This document shows, piece after piece, positions 27,366 through 35,259 of a stretch of 64,000 nt of DNA. The position numbers and the translations under genes are program-made. Source of the stretch: Pseudobutyrivibrio sp. ACV-2. Its GTDB lineage: Bacteria > Bacillota > Clostridia > Lachnospirales > Lachnospiraceae. The stretch covers positions 1 through 64,000 of the forward strand of contig NZ_FNQZ01000004.1 of the NCBI RefSeq assembly GCF_900107545.1, read 5' to 3'. Numbering within the stretch: position 1 is the stretch's first letter; each line of letters opens with the position of its first letter. The notes under the pieces were generated by a model, which saw only the letters and a list, made by a program, of their open reading frames with translations, had not been told where the DNA came from and searched no databases.

Positions 27366-28301
27366 ATGAAATTAAATGATTTAACAGGAACTAAATATCC
27401 TATTATTCAGGGTGGCATGGCAAACATCGCCACAGGTGCATTTGCAGCTGCAGTAAGCAATGCGGGAGCCCTTGGTCTTGTTGCTTCGGGCGGAATGAAT
27501 GCCGAGGCTTTGCGTGAGCAAATTAGAATTTGCAAAAGCAAAACCGACAAGCCATTTGGTGTAAATTTAATGCTGATGAATCCTGATGTAGATAACATCG
27601 CTCAGATGCTCATTGAGGAAAAGGTGCAGTTCATCACAACAGGTGCAGGTAACCCTGGAAAATATATGGCAGGCTGGAAAGCCATGGGTGCAAAGGTATT
27701 TCCAGTAGTTGCATCCGTTGCACTTGCAAAAATGATGGTAAGAGCTGGTGCTGATGCAGTAATCGCAGAGGGCGGTGAGTCAGGCGGTCATGTAGGCGAT
27801 ATGACTACAATGACACTGCTTCCACAGGTGGTTGCAGCAGTAGATGTACCTGTTATTGCAGCAGGCGGTATCGCCACAGGCGAGCAGATGGCAGCAGCTC
27901 TTCTTATGGGTGCCTGTGGCGTTCAGATTGGAACATGCTTACTTGTATCAGAAGAATGCCCAATCCACGAAAATTACAAAGCTGCCCTCATCAAGGCAAA
28001 AGATAACGCTACCACAGTAACAGGCCGCAGCCAGGGTGCACCAGTGCGTATCATCAAAAACGAAATGGCCCGCGAATACCTAAAGCTGGAAGCCGAAGGT
28101 GCCGGCCGAGAAGAACTTGAAAAAATCACACTAGGCGGCCTCCGCCGCGCCGTAGTTGACGGCGACATGATCCGCGGCTCCGTAATGGCCGGCCAAGTCT
28201 GCGGCCAACTCACAGCCATTCGTCCAGCATCATCGATTCTCGATGATATTTACGTAAATGCGAAGCGTACGTTAGAAAACGCTGTTAATATTGCAATTTA
28301 A
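27366..28301 (+). CDS. fabK: Enoyl-ACP reductase II (FMN-dependent)
   Basis: A 311-residue TIM-barrel flavoprotein that performs the last reduction of each elongation cycle. Motifs: YPIIQGGMANIATG at the N-terminus, GGESGGHVG (general acid/base region with His), and the FMN phosphate-binding stretch VPVIAAGGIATGEQ plus GACGVQIGT. It is the FabK type, not FabI, so it would be insensitive to triclosan as in other FabK organisms. From about 27957 the codons become rich in A/C third bases (71 of 90), then revert for the last 24 codons. Confidence 0.95.
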   Translation: MKLNDLTGTKYPIIQGGMANIATGAFAAAVSNAGALGLVASGGMNAEALREQIRICKSKTDKPFGVNLMLMNPDVDNIAQMLIEEKVQFITTGAGNPGKYMAGWKAMGAKVFPVVASVALAKMMVRAGADAVIAEGGESGGHVGDMTTMTLLPQVVAAVDVPVIAAGGIATGEQMAAALLMGACGVQIGTCLLVSEECPIHENYKAALIKAKDNATTVTGRSQGAPVRIIKNEMAREYLKLEAEGAGREELEKITLGGLRRAVVDGDMIRGSVMAGQVCGQLTAIRPASSILDDIYVNAKRTLENAVNIAI

Positions 28302-28303
28302 AA

Positions 28304-28474
28304 GATTTAGATGAGCCCTGCGGGTGGACACACGCAGCTTTGCAATGAGCCCGTAAAGCAACGTCGGCACTTAGCGAGTGGCTTGCCACGAGCTTAGTAC
28401 CGCTACGTTGCGACAAGAGCGAAAGCGCGGCGAATGCAAAGCTGTGTGTGGCCGCCTGCAGGGCGGACTAGGGG
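28304..28474 (+). repeat. Structured intercistronic element B (fabK-fabD gap)
   Basis: 5' box GATTTAGATGAGC (28304-28316), 3' box GCGGACTAGG (28463-28472). Nested stems: GCCCTGC (28315-28321) / GCAGGGC (28458-28464); ACACACGCAGCTTTGCA (28328-28344) / TGCAAAGCTGTGTGTG; GCAACGT (28358-28364) / ACGTTGC (28405-28411); then a GTGGC-TT-GCCAC tip and a separate GC-GAAA-GC hairpin. The final AGGGG serves as the ribosome site of fabD, 6 bases before its ATG. Confidence 0.75.
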
Positions 28475-28480
28475 TAAAAC

Positions 28481-29434
28481 ATGAAACTAGGATTTATATA
28501 CGCTGGCCAAGGTACACAAAAGGTAGGTATGGGCCAGGATTTCTACGATAAATACGAAGATTTTAGGGAGACTATTGACAACGCCACAGCCTCAGTTAAA
28601 AGCGTCACTGACATGGACGTTGCCAAACTTTCATTTGAGGGCCCAATCGAGCAGCTCTCAGACACAAGATACACTCAGCCAGCCATGGTAGCCTTCGCAA
28701 TTGGCGTAACAAAGCTTTTGCATAAGAAGGGCCTTAAGTCTGACTATACCTGTGGCCTTAGTCTGGGTGAGTATTCAGCACTTTACGAAGCAGGTGTTAT
28801 TGACGAGAGCACAATTATGGAGCTTATCGCAAAAAGAGGAAAATACATGTCAGAGACAGCTTCTGATAGAACTGTAAAGATGTGTGCAGTACTTGGGGCA
28901 GACCGAGAGGTTGTTCAGGAAACCTGCGATTATGTAAATAATTTTTACAATGGTGAATTTGTAGTTCAGCCTGCAAATTATAACTGCCCTGGACAGATTG
29001 TAATTTCCGGAGATGCACTTGCTATTGATAAGGCTAGTGCATGTCTGAAGGAAGCAGGAGCAAAGCGCATTTTACCTTTAAAGGTGAGCGGTCCATTCCA
29101 TACAAAGCTTATGAAGCCAGCTGGTGATAAGCTTGCAGAGGAATTTAAAAATGTAGATTTCAATCAGCCAAATTCCAAGGTGGTATTTAATTGCCTTGGC
29201 AAAGAAAAGTCAGAGGATGATAGTGTGGCAAAGCTTCTTGAGAAGCAGGTGCAGTCATCAGTTTATCTGGAGGATTCTATCAAATATATGGCTGATGAGG
29301 GTGTAGATACTATTATCGAAATCGGACCAGGCAAAGCCATCAGTAAGTTTATTAACAAGACAGTAGATGGCGTAAAGGTATATTCAATCGATACTGTAGA
29401 GGACTTTGAAAATATCGTGGAGGAATTGGCATGA
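28481..29434 (+). CDS. fabD: Malonyl-CoA:ACP transacylase
   Basis: A 317-residue enzyme that loads malonyl groups on ACP. The nucleophile is Ser94 in the CGLSLGEYSALYEAG motif, with YAGQGTQKVGMG near the N-terminus and a catalytic histidine in SGPFHTKLM. Its ribosome site comes from the end of element B. The stop overlaps the fabG start by 4 bases (ATGA). Confidence 0.96.
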   Translation: MKLGFIYAGQGTQKVGMGQDFYDKYEDFRETIDNATASVKSVTDMDVAKLSFEGPIEQLSDTRYTQPAMVAFAIGVTKLLHKKGLKSDYTCGLSLGEYSALYEAGVIDESTIMELIAKRGKYMSETASDRTVKMCAVLGADREVVQETCDYVNNFYNGEFVVQPANYNCPGQIVISGDALAIDKASACLKEAGAKRILPLKVSGPFHTKLMKPAGDKLAEEFKNVDFNQPNSKVVFNCLGKEKSEDDSVAKLLEKQVQSSVYLEDSIKYMADEGVDTIIEIGPGKAISKFINKTVDGVKVYSIDTVEDFENIVEELA

Positions 29435-30156
29435 GTGTTGCACTTGTAACAGGCGGAAGCCGAGGTATAGGAAAAGTTATTTCGTTGAATCTTGCTAAAG
29501 CAGGCTTTGATGTGGCTATCTGCTATTCAGGAAATGAAGCTGCAGTACTAGAGACAGTGACTGAGTGTAAGGAACAGGGCGTGCAGGCTATCAGTGTTAA
29601 GGCTGATGTAAGCAATATCGATGATGTAAATGCCATGTTCGAGGAAGTTAAGTCTTCGCTTGGTGCTGTAGAGGTGCTTGTAAATAATGCAGGGATTACA
29701 AAGGATGGCCTTTTAATCCGCATGAGTGAAGCTGATTTTGATTCAGTTATCGATATAAATTTGAAGGGAACCTTCCTGTGCACAAAGGCTGCTATAAAGG
29801 ATATGATGAAGGCCAGACATGGACGTATCATCAATATCACTTCAATAGTAGGTGTGGAAGGAAATCCTGGACAGGCAAATTATTGCGCAAGTAAGGCAGG
29901 AATTATCGGATTTACGAAGTCAGTTGCAAAGGAGTATGGCGCAAAGGGGATTACCGTAAATGCGGTAGCTCCAGGATTTATTCAGACAGCAATGACAGAT
30001 AAGCTTCCTGACAATGTGAAGGAAGCATATTTAAAGCAGATTCCAGTTGGCCGTTTTGGACAGCCAGAGGATATTGCAAATGTAGTTGAATTTTTAGCAT
30101 CAGAAAAGGCAGCTTATGTCACAGGACAGGTTGTTGAAGTTACTGGAGGTATGTAA
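29431..30156 (+). CDS. fabG: 3-oxoacyl-ACP reductase
   Basis: A 241-residue short-chain dehydrogenase. NADPH-binding TGGSRGIGK at 7-15, NNAG at 85-88, and the catalytic Ser138, Tyr151 and Lys155 (YCASKAG). It reduces 3-oxoacyl-ACP. The stop overlaps the fabF start by one base (TAATG), a translational coupling. Its codon use at the 3' end is ordinary (22 of the last 51 third bases are A or C), a useful contrast with fabF. Confidence 0.96.
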   Translation: MSVALVTGGSRGIGKVISLNLAKAGFDVAICYSGNEAAVLETVTECKEQGVQAISVKADVSNIDDVNAMFEEVKSSLGAVEVLVNNAGITKDGLLIRMSEADFDSVIDINLKGTFLCTKAAIKDMMKARHGRIINITSIVGVEGNPGQANYCASKAGIIGFTKSVAKEYGAKGITVNAVAPGFIQTAMTDKLPDNVKEAYLKQIPVGRFGQPEDIANVVEFLASEKAAYVTGQVVEVTGGM

Positions 30157-31388
30157 TGAGAAGAGTAGTGATTACTGGAATGGGTACAGTCAATCCACTT
30201 GCAAATAGTGTCGAGGCTACCTGGGATGCAGTTAAGGAAGGCAAATGTGGTATTGCACCAATAACACGTTTCGATACAACAGATTTTAAGGTAAAGCTTG
30301 CCGGTGAGGTAAAGAACTTCGACCCTACAGAAGTGCTTGATCCAAAGGAAGCAAAGCGAATGGATGTATATAGCCAGTATGCCTGCGCAGCAGCCAAAGA
30401 AGCAATGGCAGATTCCGGCCTTGAAATGGAAAAGGAAAATGCAGATAGAGTAGGTTGTATCGTATCATCAGGAATCGGTGGACTTTCAACAATCGCTGAG
30501 GAGCATACAAAGGGAGAGACAAAGGGCTATAACAGAATTTCTCCTTTCTTTATTCCTATGTCTATCAGCAACATGGCAGCAGGTCAGATTGCTATCATGT
30601 TTGGACTTAAGGGTATCTGCACATCGGTAGTAACAGCCTGCGCCAGCTCAAACAATGCCATTGGCGATTCCTTCCATAGAATACGTGATGGCTATGAAGA
30701 TGTAATGGTTTGTGGCGGTGCAGAAGGTGTGGTTATGCCACTTGCCATCGGAGGCTTCCAGTCAATGAAAGCACTTTGCACCAGTGAGGACCCAAATCGT
30801 GCATCTATCCCATTTGATAAAGAAAGACATGGTTTTGTACTTGGCGAAGGTGCAGGAATTCTTGTTATAGAAGAGCTTGAGCATGCCAAGGCTCGTGGCG
30901 CAAAAATCTATGCAGAAATCGTAGGCTACGGAACAAACTGCGATGCATATCATATCACAGCTCCAAACCCAGAAGGGGAAGGCGGCGCAAAGTGTATGAC
31001 ACTTGCCGTAAAGGATGCAGGTCTTGAAATGACTGACGTAGACTACATCAATGCACATGGAACCAGCACAAGCCTTAACGATGCAGGTGAAACCCTTGCA
31101 ATCAAAAAGGCTTTTGGCGACCACGCATACAAACTCATGGTAAGCTCAACCAAATCCATGACAGGCCACTTACTTGGTGCAGCAGGAGCAGTAGAAGCAA
31201 TCATCACAACCCTTGCCCTCAAAAACAGCTTCGTCCCAGCTACAATCAACTATCGCGAAAAAGACGAAGCCTGCGACTTAGACATCGTTCCAAACCAAGG
31301 CCGCAACGCCGACATCAACGTAGCGTTATCAAACGCACTTGGTTTCGGAGGCCACAACGCGTCAATCGTATTTAAGAAGTATGCGTAA
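30156..31388 (+). CDS. fabF: 3-oxoacyl-ACP synthase II
   Basis: A 410-residue elongation condensing enzyme. Catalytic Cys162 (VVTACASSNNAIG), His301 (NAHGTSTSLND) and His338 (KSMTGHLLGAAGAVE). No FabA/FabB or FabM-type isomerase lies in the cluster, so how unsaturated acids are made is not shown here. The last 89 codons have A or C in third position in 72 cases, directly ahead of element C. Confidence 0.96.
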   Translation: MRRVVITGMGTVNPLANSVEATWDAVKEGKCGIAPITRFDTTDFKVKLAGEVKNFDPTEVLDPKEAKRMDVYSQYACAAAKEAMADSGLEMEKENADRVGCIVSSGIGGLSTIAEEHTKGETKGYNRISPFFIPMSISNMAAGQIAIMFGLKGICTSVVTACASSNNAIGDSFHRIRDGYEDVMVCGGAEGVVMPLAIGGFQSMKALCTSEDPNRASIPFDKERHGFVLGEGAGILVIEELEHAKARGAKIYAEIVGYGTNCDAYHITAPNPEGEGGAKCMTLAVKDAGLEMTDVDYINAHGTSTSLNDAGETLAIKKAFGDHAYKLMVSSTKSMTGHLLGAAGAVEAIITTLALKNSFVPATINYREKDEACDLDIVPNQGRNADINVALSNALGFGGHNASIVFKKYA

Positions 31389-31433
31389 CTAATCCAATAC
31401 GTAGAGGTACAAGGATTTAATTGAAACTGAAAT

Positions 31434-31655
31434 CATTTAGATGAGCTGATGTTACACAGGCTCAAAAACTGTAGCCAATTTATTTAAGAAGAAGTTTTCA
31501 TCTTTAACACTACAGTGAGCCAGTAGCTGTCAAGAATGTGTACCTATTTTTGAGGAGTATAGCGAAAGCGATCTCAAAAATAGGTACACATTCTTGATAG
31601 CGTAACTGGCGGGCTAAAGGTATTCGCAGCCTGTGTAATATCAGCGGACTAGGAG
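31434..31655 (+). repeat. Structured intercistronic element C (fabF-fabZ gap)
   Basis: 5' box CATTTAGATGAGC (31434-31446), 3' box GCGGACTAGG (31644-31653). Outer stem GCTGAT-TTACACAGGCT near 31445-31462 pairs with AGCCTGTGTAA-ATCAGC ending at 31645. An inner arm is a very long hairpin: CCAGT and TCAAGAATGTGTACCTATTT (from about 31530) pair with AAATAGGTACACATTCTTGA and ACTGG; its loop carries AGCGAAAGCG. The terminal AGGAG is the ribosome site of fabZ. No open frame of useful length is present. Confidence 0.75.
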
Positions 31656-31660
31656 CATAT

Positions 31661-32089
31661 ATGCAGTTAAGTAATAAAGAAATACAAGAAATCCTACCAC
31701 ACCGTTATCCGTTCTTGCTGGTAGATAAAGTCACAGAGTGTGAGCCAGGTTCATACGCCAAGGGAATTAAATGCGTCACCGCAAACGAAATGCACTTCCT
31801 CGGCCACTTCCCAGGTCACCCTGTAATGCCAGGTGTACTTATTATAGAAGCTTTAGCTCAGGTAGGTGCAGTGGCTCTTTTAACAGAAGAGGAAAATAAG
31901 GGCAAGCTTGCCTTCTTCGGCGGAATCAAAAATGCCAGATTTAAAAAGCAGGTGGAGCCAGGTGATGTTTTAGAGCTTGAATGCAAACTTACAAGTAGAA
32001 AAGGACCAGTAGGTTTTGGCGAGGCAGTGGCATACGTGGACGGTCAGGTTGCGGCTAAAGCTGAAATTTCCTTTGCCATAGGAGAGTAA
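31661..32089 (+). CDS. fabZ: 3-hydroxyacyl-ACP dehydratase
   Basis: A 142-residue hot-dog-fold dehydratase. The active site is His49 ([13 protein letters not shown]) and Glu63 ([10 protein letters not shown]), with [11 protein letters not shown] at the N-terminus. It removes water from 3-hydroxyacyl-ACP in each cycle. Its ribosome site AGGAG is the end of element C. The MarR gene starts one base after its stop. Confidence 0.96.
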   Translation: MQLSNKEIQEILPHRYPFLLVDKVTECEPGSYAKGIKCVTANEMHFLGHFPGHPVMPGVLIIEALAQVGAVALLTEEENKGKLAFFGGIKNARFKKQVEPGDVLELECKLTSRKGPVGFGEAVAYVDGQVAAKAEISFAIGE

Positions 32090-32090
32090 T

Positions 32091-32597
32091 TTGAGTATTA
32101 TGTTTCCAGGGGAGATAAATTTTAAGAAGGAACAGGTACTAAAAATGTTAGAACAAACACTTTCCGAGGTGTACACCAAGTTTAAGATTCATTTTTATCA
32201 GGAGATGTTTAAAAAGCTTAATTCCAGGGAAACTTCATTGACCACAGTAGAGCTCTTTTGCGTAGAGATTATACATGCCCTCAAAAATCCTACAGTAGCA
32301 GAATTCGCAAACTTTATTAATGTATCATCGCCAAACGCTGCCTACAAGGTAAACAGTTTGATACAAAAGGGCTATATTGAAAAGGTTCAATCAGAAACAG
32401 ATAGAAGAGAATATCATCTTCATGTGACAGATAAATATTATAACTATTTCAACCTTTCTCAGAAATATGTCAGCACAGTTGTAGAGCGTGCTAAAAAACA
32501 TTTTTCGCCTGAGCAGGTAGAGATATTAGATGGCATTCTTAATGATATGTCACATGAACTTATGAAGGAAGTAATTATTCCACCAGTAGAAGTATAA
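32091..32597 (+). CDS. MarR-family regulator, probably FabT-like repressor of the fab operon
   Basis: A winged helix-turn-helix protein of 168 residues if started at TTG 32091, which has GGAGAG 4 bases upstream; ATG 32100 and ATG 32145 are alternatives. The DNA-binding part is PTVAEFANFINVSSPNAAYK, then VNSLIQKGYIEKVQSETDRR with the MarR beta-wing. Being the last gene of the fatty acid operon matches the role of FabT, a MarR repressor that senses long-chain acyl-ACP in lactic acid bacteria. Here it probably binds the palindromes at the acpP promoter. A terminator follows. Confidence 0.83.
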   Translation: MSIMFPGEINFKKEQVLKMLEQTLSEVYTKFKIHFYQEMFKKLNSRETSLTTVELFCVEIIHALKNPTVAEFANFINVSSPNAAYKVNSLIQKGYIEKVQSETDRREYHLHVTDKYYNYFNLSQKYVSTVVERAKKHFSPEQVEILDGILNDMSHELMKEVIIPPVEV

Positions 32598-32601
32598 ACA
32601 A

Positions 32602-32650
32602 AAGATTCAGTATCTATCAGCAGATAGAAACTGAATCTTTTTTTATTTTT
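32602..32650 (+). terminator. Rho-independent terminator ending the fab operon
   Basis: Stem AAAGATTCAGT / ACTGAATCTTT with an inner CTATC-AGCA-GATAG arm, followed by T7. Confidence 0.92.
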
Positions 32651-32714
32651 GTGAAATTTTACAAAATGTTATATTGTATAATGTTTTCCGAAAAGGGATA
32701 TTTTAGGAGTATAG

Positions 32715-34247
32715 ATGAAACTTTCACAGTTATTAGAATTTGATAATATTATAGTTCAGTGCCATAATACACCAGATGCTGATGCCATAGCATCAGGTAT
32801 GGCATTGACTAAATATTTAAAAGATAAAGGTAAAAACGTTTGCTTCGTATATGGCGGCAATTTTGAAATCACAAAAAGCAATCTTAAGCTTATGATTTCA
32901 GATTTGGGCGTGGATATTCATTATGTAAATCATCAGGCTCAGCTTTCACAGCTTCTTGGCATACGTGAGCAGGAGCTTCCAGATTTATTAATTACAGTTG
33001 ACAGCCAGTATGGTGAGGGCAACATTCGCAAATTCAAAGCGAAAAACATAGCCATCATTGATCATCATCAGGTTTCCAGTCCTCTGCCTCAGCTGTCTGA
33101 GGTCAGGTCCTTCCTCGCCAGCTGCTCCACATTGATTTGGGATATGTTTCGCGAAGCTCACTACGATATTTCAGAGGATATTAATCTTTCTACAGCCCTT
33201 TATTATGGATTGCTGACGGACAGTAACAATTTCGCTGAAATCAATCACCCGCTTGATATGGATATGCGTGATGATTTGCAGTATAGTGCTGCGGAAATCA
33301 CCAAATTTAAAAATTCAAACATTTCCCAGGAGGAGCTTCGCATAGCTGGAATAGCCCTTCTTGGTTCTGAATATTACAAGGACAATCATTATTCTATCGT
33401 AAAGGCGGACCCATGTGATCCAAACATCCTTGGAATCATTGCCGACATGCTTTTAGAGGTTGAAGATGTAGACTGTTGTCTGGCATACACAGTACATGAG
33501 GGTGGTATCAAAATCTCCATTCGAAGCTGTGTAAAGGAAGTAAAAGCAGATGAGCTTGCACGCTATATTTGCGCAGGTGTAGGCAATGGAGGAGGACACA
33601 CCATAAAGGCGGGCGGTTCAATCACACGCTCCCTGCTAGAACAGGCCGAAATGGATTACAATGCGTCAACCATCCAACAGTTCTTCCGTGAGCGTATGCA
33701 GGATTACTTCAACGACAATGAAATTATCTATGCAGCCGATTACCAGGTCAATATTGACGAGATGGAAACATATCACAACAGACAGGTCCAGTTTGGATAT
33801 ATTAAGGCCTCTGATATCATGCCAGTGGGCACAAAAACTACCATCCGTGCACTTCAGGGTGATATAGATTTGACCATAGAAGAAGATACATACCTTGTCA
33901 TAGGAATAAAGGGTGAGATTTACGTCACCACTAAAAACTCCTTTGAAAAATATCACAGAGTTGTTGATGGGGAATATAACTATCCCGGCGATTATGAGCC
34001 TGTCATTCGAGTTCAAAATAAAGAACACATCCGAAGCCTTTTGCCATACATCAAAAGCTGCATTTATATAGGCGATGGAGATGTTTATGCAAAAGAGCTC
34101 AACAAACGTACAAAGATATTCACAAGGGCATATCCTGACAACTATACCTTAGGTCGCCCTGGGGACTTCTTTGTCGTTTCGAAACGTGAACCAACTAATA
34201 TGTTTATTTTAGATAGAGAACTATTTTGCAAAACATATGAAAAATAG
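32715..34247 (+). CDS. DHH/DHHA1 phosphoesterase with C-terminal extension
   Basis: A 510-residue protein. The first 320 residues are a DHH phosphoesterase of the NrnA/GdpP-like type: HNTPDADAIASG (17-28, metal ligands), VDSQYGEGN, IIDHHQVSS (Asp116, His117, His118), and the DHHA1 substrate loop with GNGGGHTIKAGGSI. Such enzymes degrade short oligonucleotides, pAp or cyclic dinucleotides. About 190 extra residues at the C-terminus are not part of the usual 310-340-residue NrnA; I do not recognise this domain. It is transcribed alone between the fab terminator and the ribU riboswitch. Confidence 0.85.
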   Translation: MKLSQLLEFDNIIVQCHNTPDADAIASGMALTKYLKDKGKNVCFVYGGNFEITKSNLKLMISDLGVDIHYVNHQAQLSQLLGIREQELPDLLITVDSQYGEGNIRKFKAKNIAIIDHHQVSSPLPQLSEVRSFLASCSTLIWDMFREAHYDISEDINLSTALYYGLLTDSNNFAEINHPLDMDMRDDLQYSAAEITKFKNSNISQEELRIAGIALLGSEYYKDNHYSIVKADPCDPNILGIIADMLLEVEDVDCCLAYTVHEGGIKISIRSCVKEVKADELARYICAGVGNGGGHTIKAGGSITRSLLEQAEMDYNASTIQQFFRERMQDYFNDNEIIYAADYQVNIDEMETYHNRQVQFGYIKASDIMPVGTKTTIRALQGDIDLTIEEDTYLVIGIKGEIYVTTKNSFEKYHRVVDGEYNYPGDYEPVIRVQNKEHIRSLLPYIKSCIYIGDGDVYAKELNKRTKIFTRAYPDNYTLGRPGDFFVVSKREPTNMFILDRELFCKTYEK

Positions 34248-34276
34248 TTGATTAGTTGCGCGCAATGTAATATAAT
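34247..34276 (+). promoter_or_regulatory. Predicted promoter of the FMN riboswitch-ribU transcript
   Basis: TTGATT (34247-34252), 18-base spacer, perfect TATAAT (34271-34276). It begins at the stop codon of the DHH gene and lies 20 bases before the aptamer. Confidence 0.65.
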
Positions 34277-34295
34277 CTATATGAATTAAATAGGA

Positions 34296-34404
34296 AATCT
34301 TCAGGGCAGGGTGTGAGTCCCTACCGGTGGTATAGCCCACGAGCCGCAAGGCATGATTCGGTGTGATTCCGAAGCCGACAGTATAGTCTGGATGGAAGAA
34401 GATG
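34296..34404 (+). ncRNA. FMN riboswitch (RFN element)
   Basis: The conserved RFN landmarks appear in order: ATCTTCAGGGCAGGGTG, TCCCTACCGGTGGTA, AGCCCACGAGCCGC, GATTCGGTGTGATTCCGAAG, GCCGACAGT and the closing GGATGGAAGAAGAT. It binds flavin mononucleotide. A terminator hairpin follows, and its 5' arm (GCCCTGA, 34427-34433) can also pair with TCAGGGC at 34301-34307 inside the aptamer, an obvious antiterminator. So FMN should shut off the downstream riboflavin importer. Confidence 0.96.
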
Positions 34405-34426
34405 TACAGTTATTTTAGTACTTGAT

Positions 34427-34452
34427 GCCCTGAGTTTATCTCAGGGCTTTTT
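34427..34452 (+). terminator. Terminator of the FMN riboswitch
   Basis: Stem GCCCTGAG / CTCAGGGC with loop TTTAT, followed by T5. It is the expression platform of the RFN element. Confidence 0.93.
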
Positions 34453-34554
34453 GTTACCCTTAAAGCCTTCCCCCTCTGGGGGAAGGTGCCCGGAGGGAAG
34501 AGATAATGCTTTAGCATTATCTGCCACCCCGGCGAGGGGCGGATGAGGGCTAAC
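34453..34554 (+). repeat. Hairpin repeat R1 (CTTCCCCC family) between riboswitch and ribU
   Basis: Three hairpins in a row: CCTTCCCCC-TCT-GGGGGAAGG (34466-34486), GATAATGC-TTTA-GCATTATC (34502-34521), and CCCC-GGCGA-GGGG, then GCGGATGAGGG (34539-34549). GTTA/TAAC pairing closes the unit. It belongs with copies R2 (42757) and R3 (45121). It lies in the ribU leader after the riboswitch terminator. Confidence 0.75.
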
Positions 34555-34623
34555 AAATTATAACAAACCGAAGACTTCCTACTTAAATAGAACCAATAAA
34601 TTTATTATTAAGGGAGGTCCAAA

Positions 34624-35259
34624 ATGGATACAACACAATTTACAGGAACAGCGTCACAGACGAAACCAGCAAAAAGAGTAAACGTAAGAAACATGACAGT
34701 AACTGCAATGCTTTCAGCAATCGCATTTGTCCTTATGTTTTTAGACACAGCAGTGCCTATCATGCCTAGCTTCATCAAGCTCGATGTGTCAGAGCTTCCA
34801 GCACTTGTAGCATCATTTGCACTAGGCCCAGTATATGGCGTTATCGTATGCCTTATCAAAAACATTCTTCATCTGTTCATTACACAGACAGGTGGCGTAG
34901 GAGAGCTTTCCAACTTTATCCTTGGTGTAGGCTTTGTTCTTCCAGCAGGACTTATCTACTACCACAAAAAGACAAAGAGAAACGCAATCCTTGGAGCAGT
35001 GGTTGGTGCATTTATCATGGCAGCCATCAGCTTCCCATCAAACTTATTTATCGTATATCCGGTATACTACAACTTCATGCCAAAGGATGTAATCGTTGCA
35101 GCATACCAGGCAGTAGCACCATTCGCTCACATCCATTCAATCGAGCAGTGCCTGTTACTTTTCAACGTACCATTTACATTTGTAAAGGGACTTATTTCAG
35201 CAATCATCACAATGCTTATTTACCAGCCACTTCGTCCATTGCTTAAGGGAAATAAGTAA
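34624..35259 (+). CDS. ribU: Riboflavin ECF transporter substrate-binding subunit
   Basis: A 211-residue membrane protein of the ECF S-component type with about six helices. The segment MTVTAMLSAIAFVLMFLDTA, then PSFIKLDVSELPALVASFAL and GPVYGVIVCLIKN, is characteristic of RibU. It captures riboflavin and works with a shared EcfA/EcfT energizing module encoded elsewhere. The FMN riboswitch upstream independently supports riboflavin as substrate. AAGGGAGG precedes the start. Its stop codon abuts the stop of the convergent AraC gene. Confidence 0.95.
   Translation: MDTTQFTGTASQTKPAKRVNVRNMTVTAMLSAIAFVLMFLDTAVPIMPSFIKLDVSELPALVASFALGPVYGVIVCLIKNILHLFITQTGGVGELSNFILGVGFVLPAGLIYYHKKTKRNAILGAVVGAFIMAAISFPSNLFIVYPVYYNFMPKDVIVAAYQAVAPFAHIHSIEQCLLLFNVPFTFVKGLISAIITMLIYQPLRPLLKGNK

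Noticed and set aside
27194-31655. CRISPR array or group II intron in the fab operon gaps
   Set aside because: No regular direct repeats with spacers, no intron 5' GTGYG start or domain V, and no reverse transcriptase. The elements have single nested stems.
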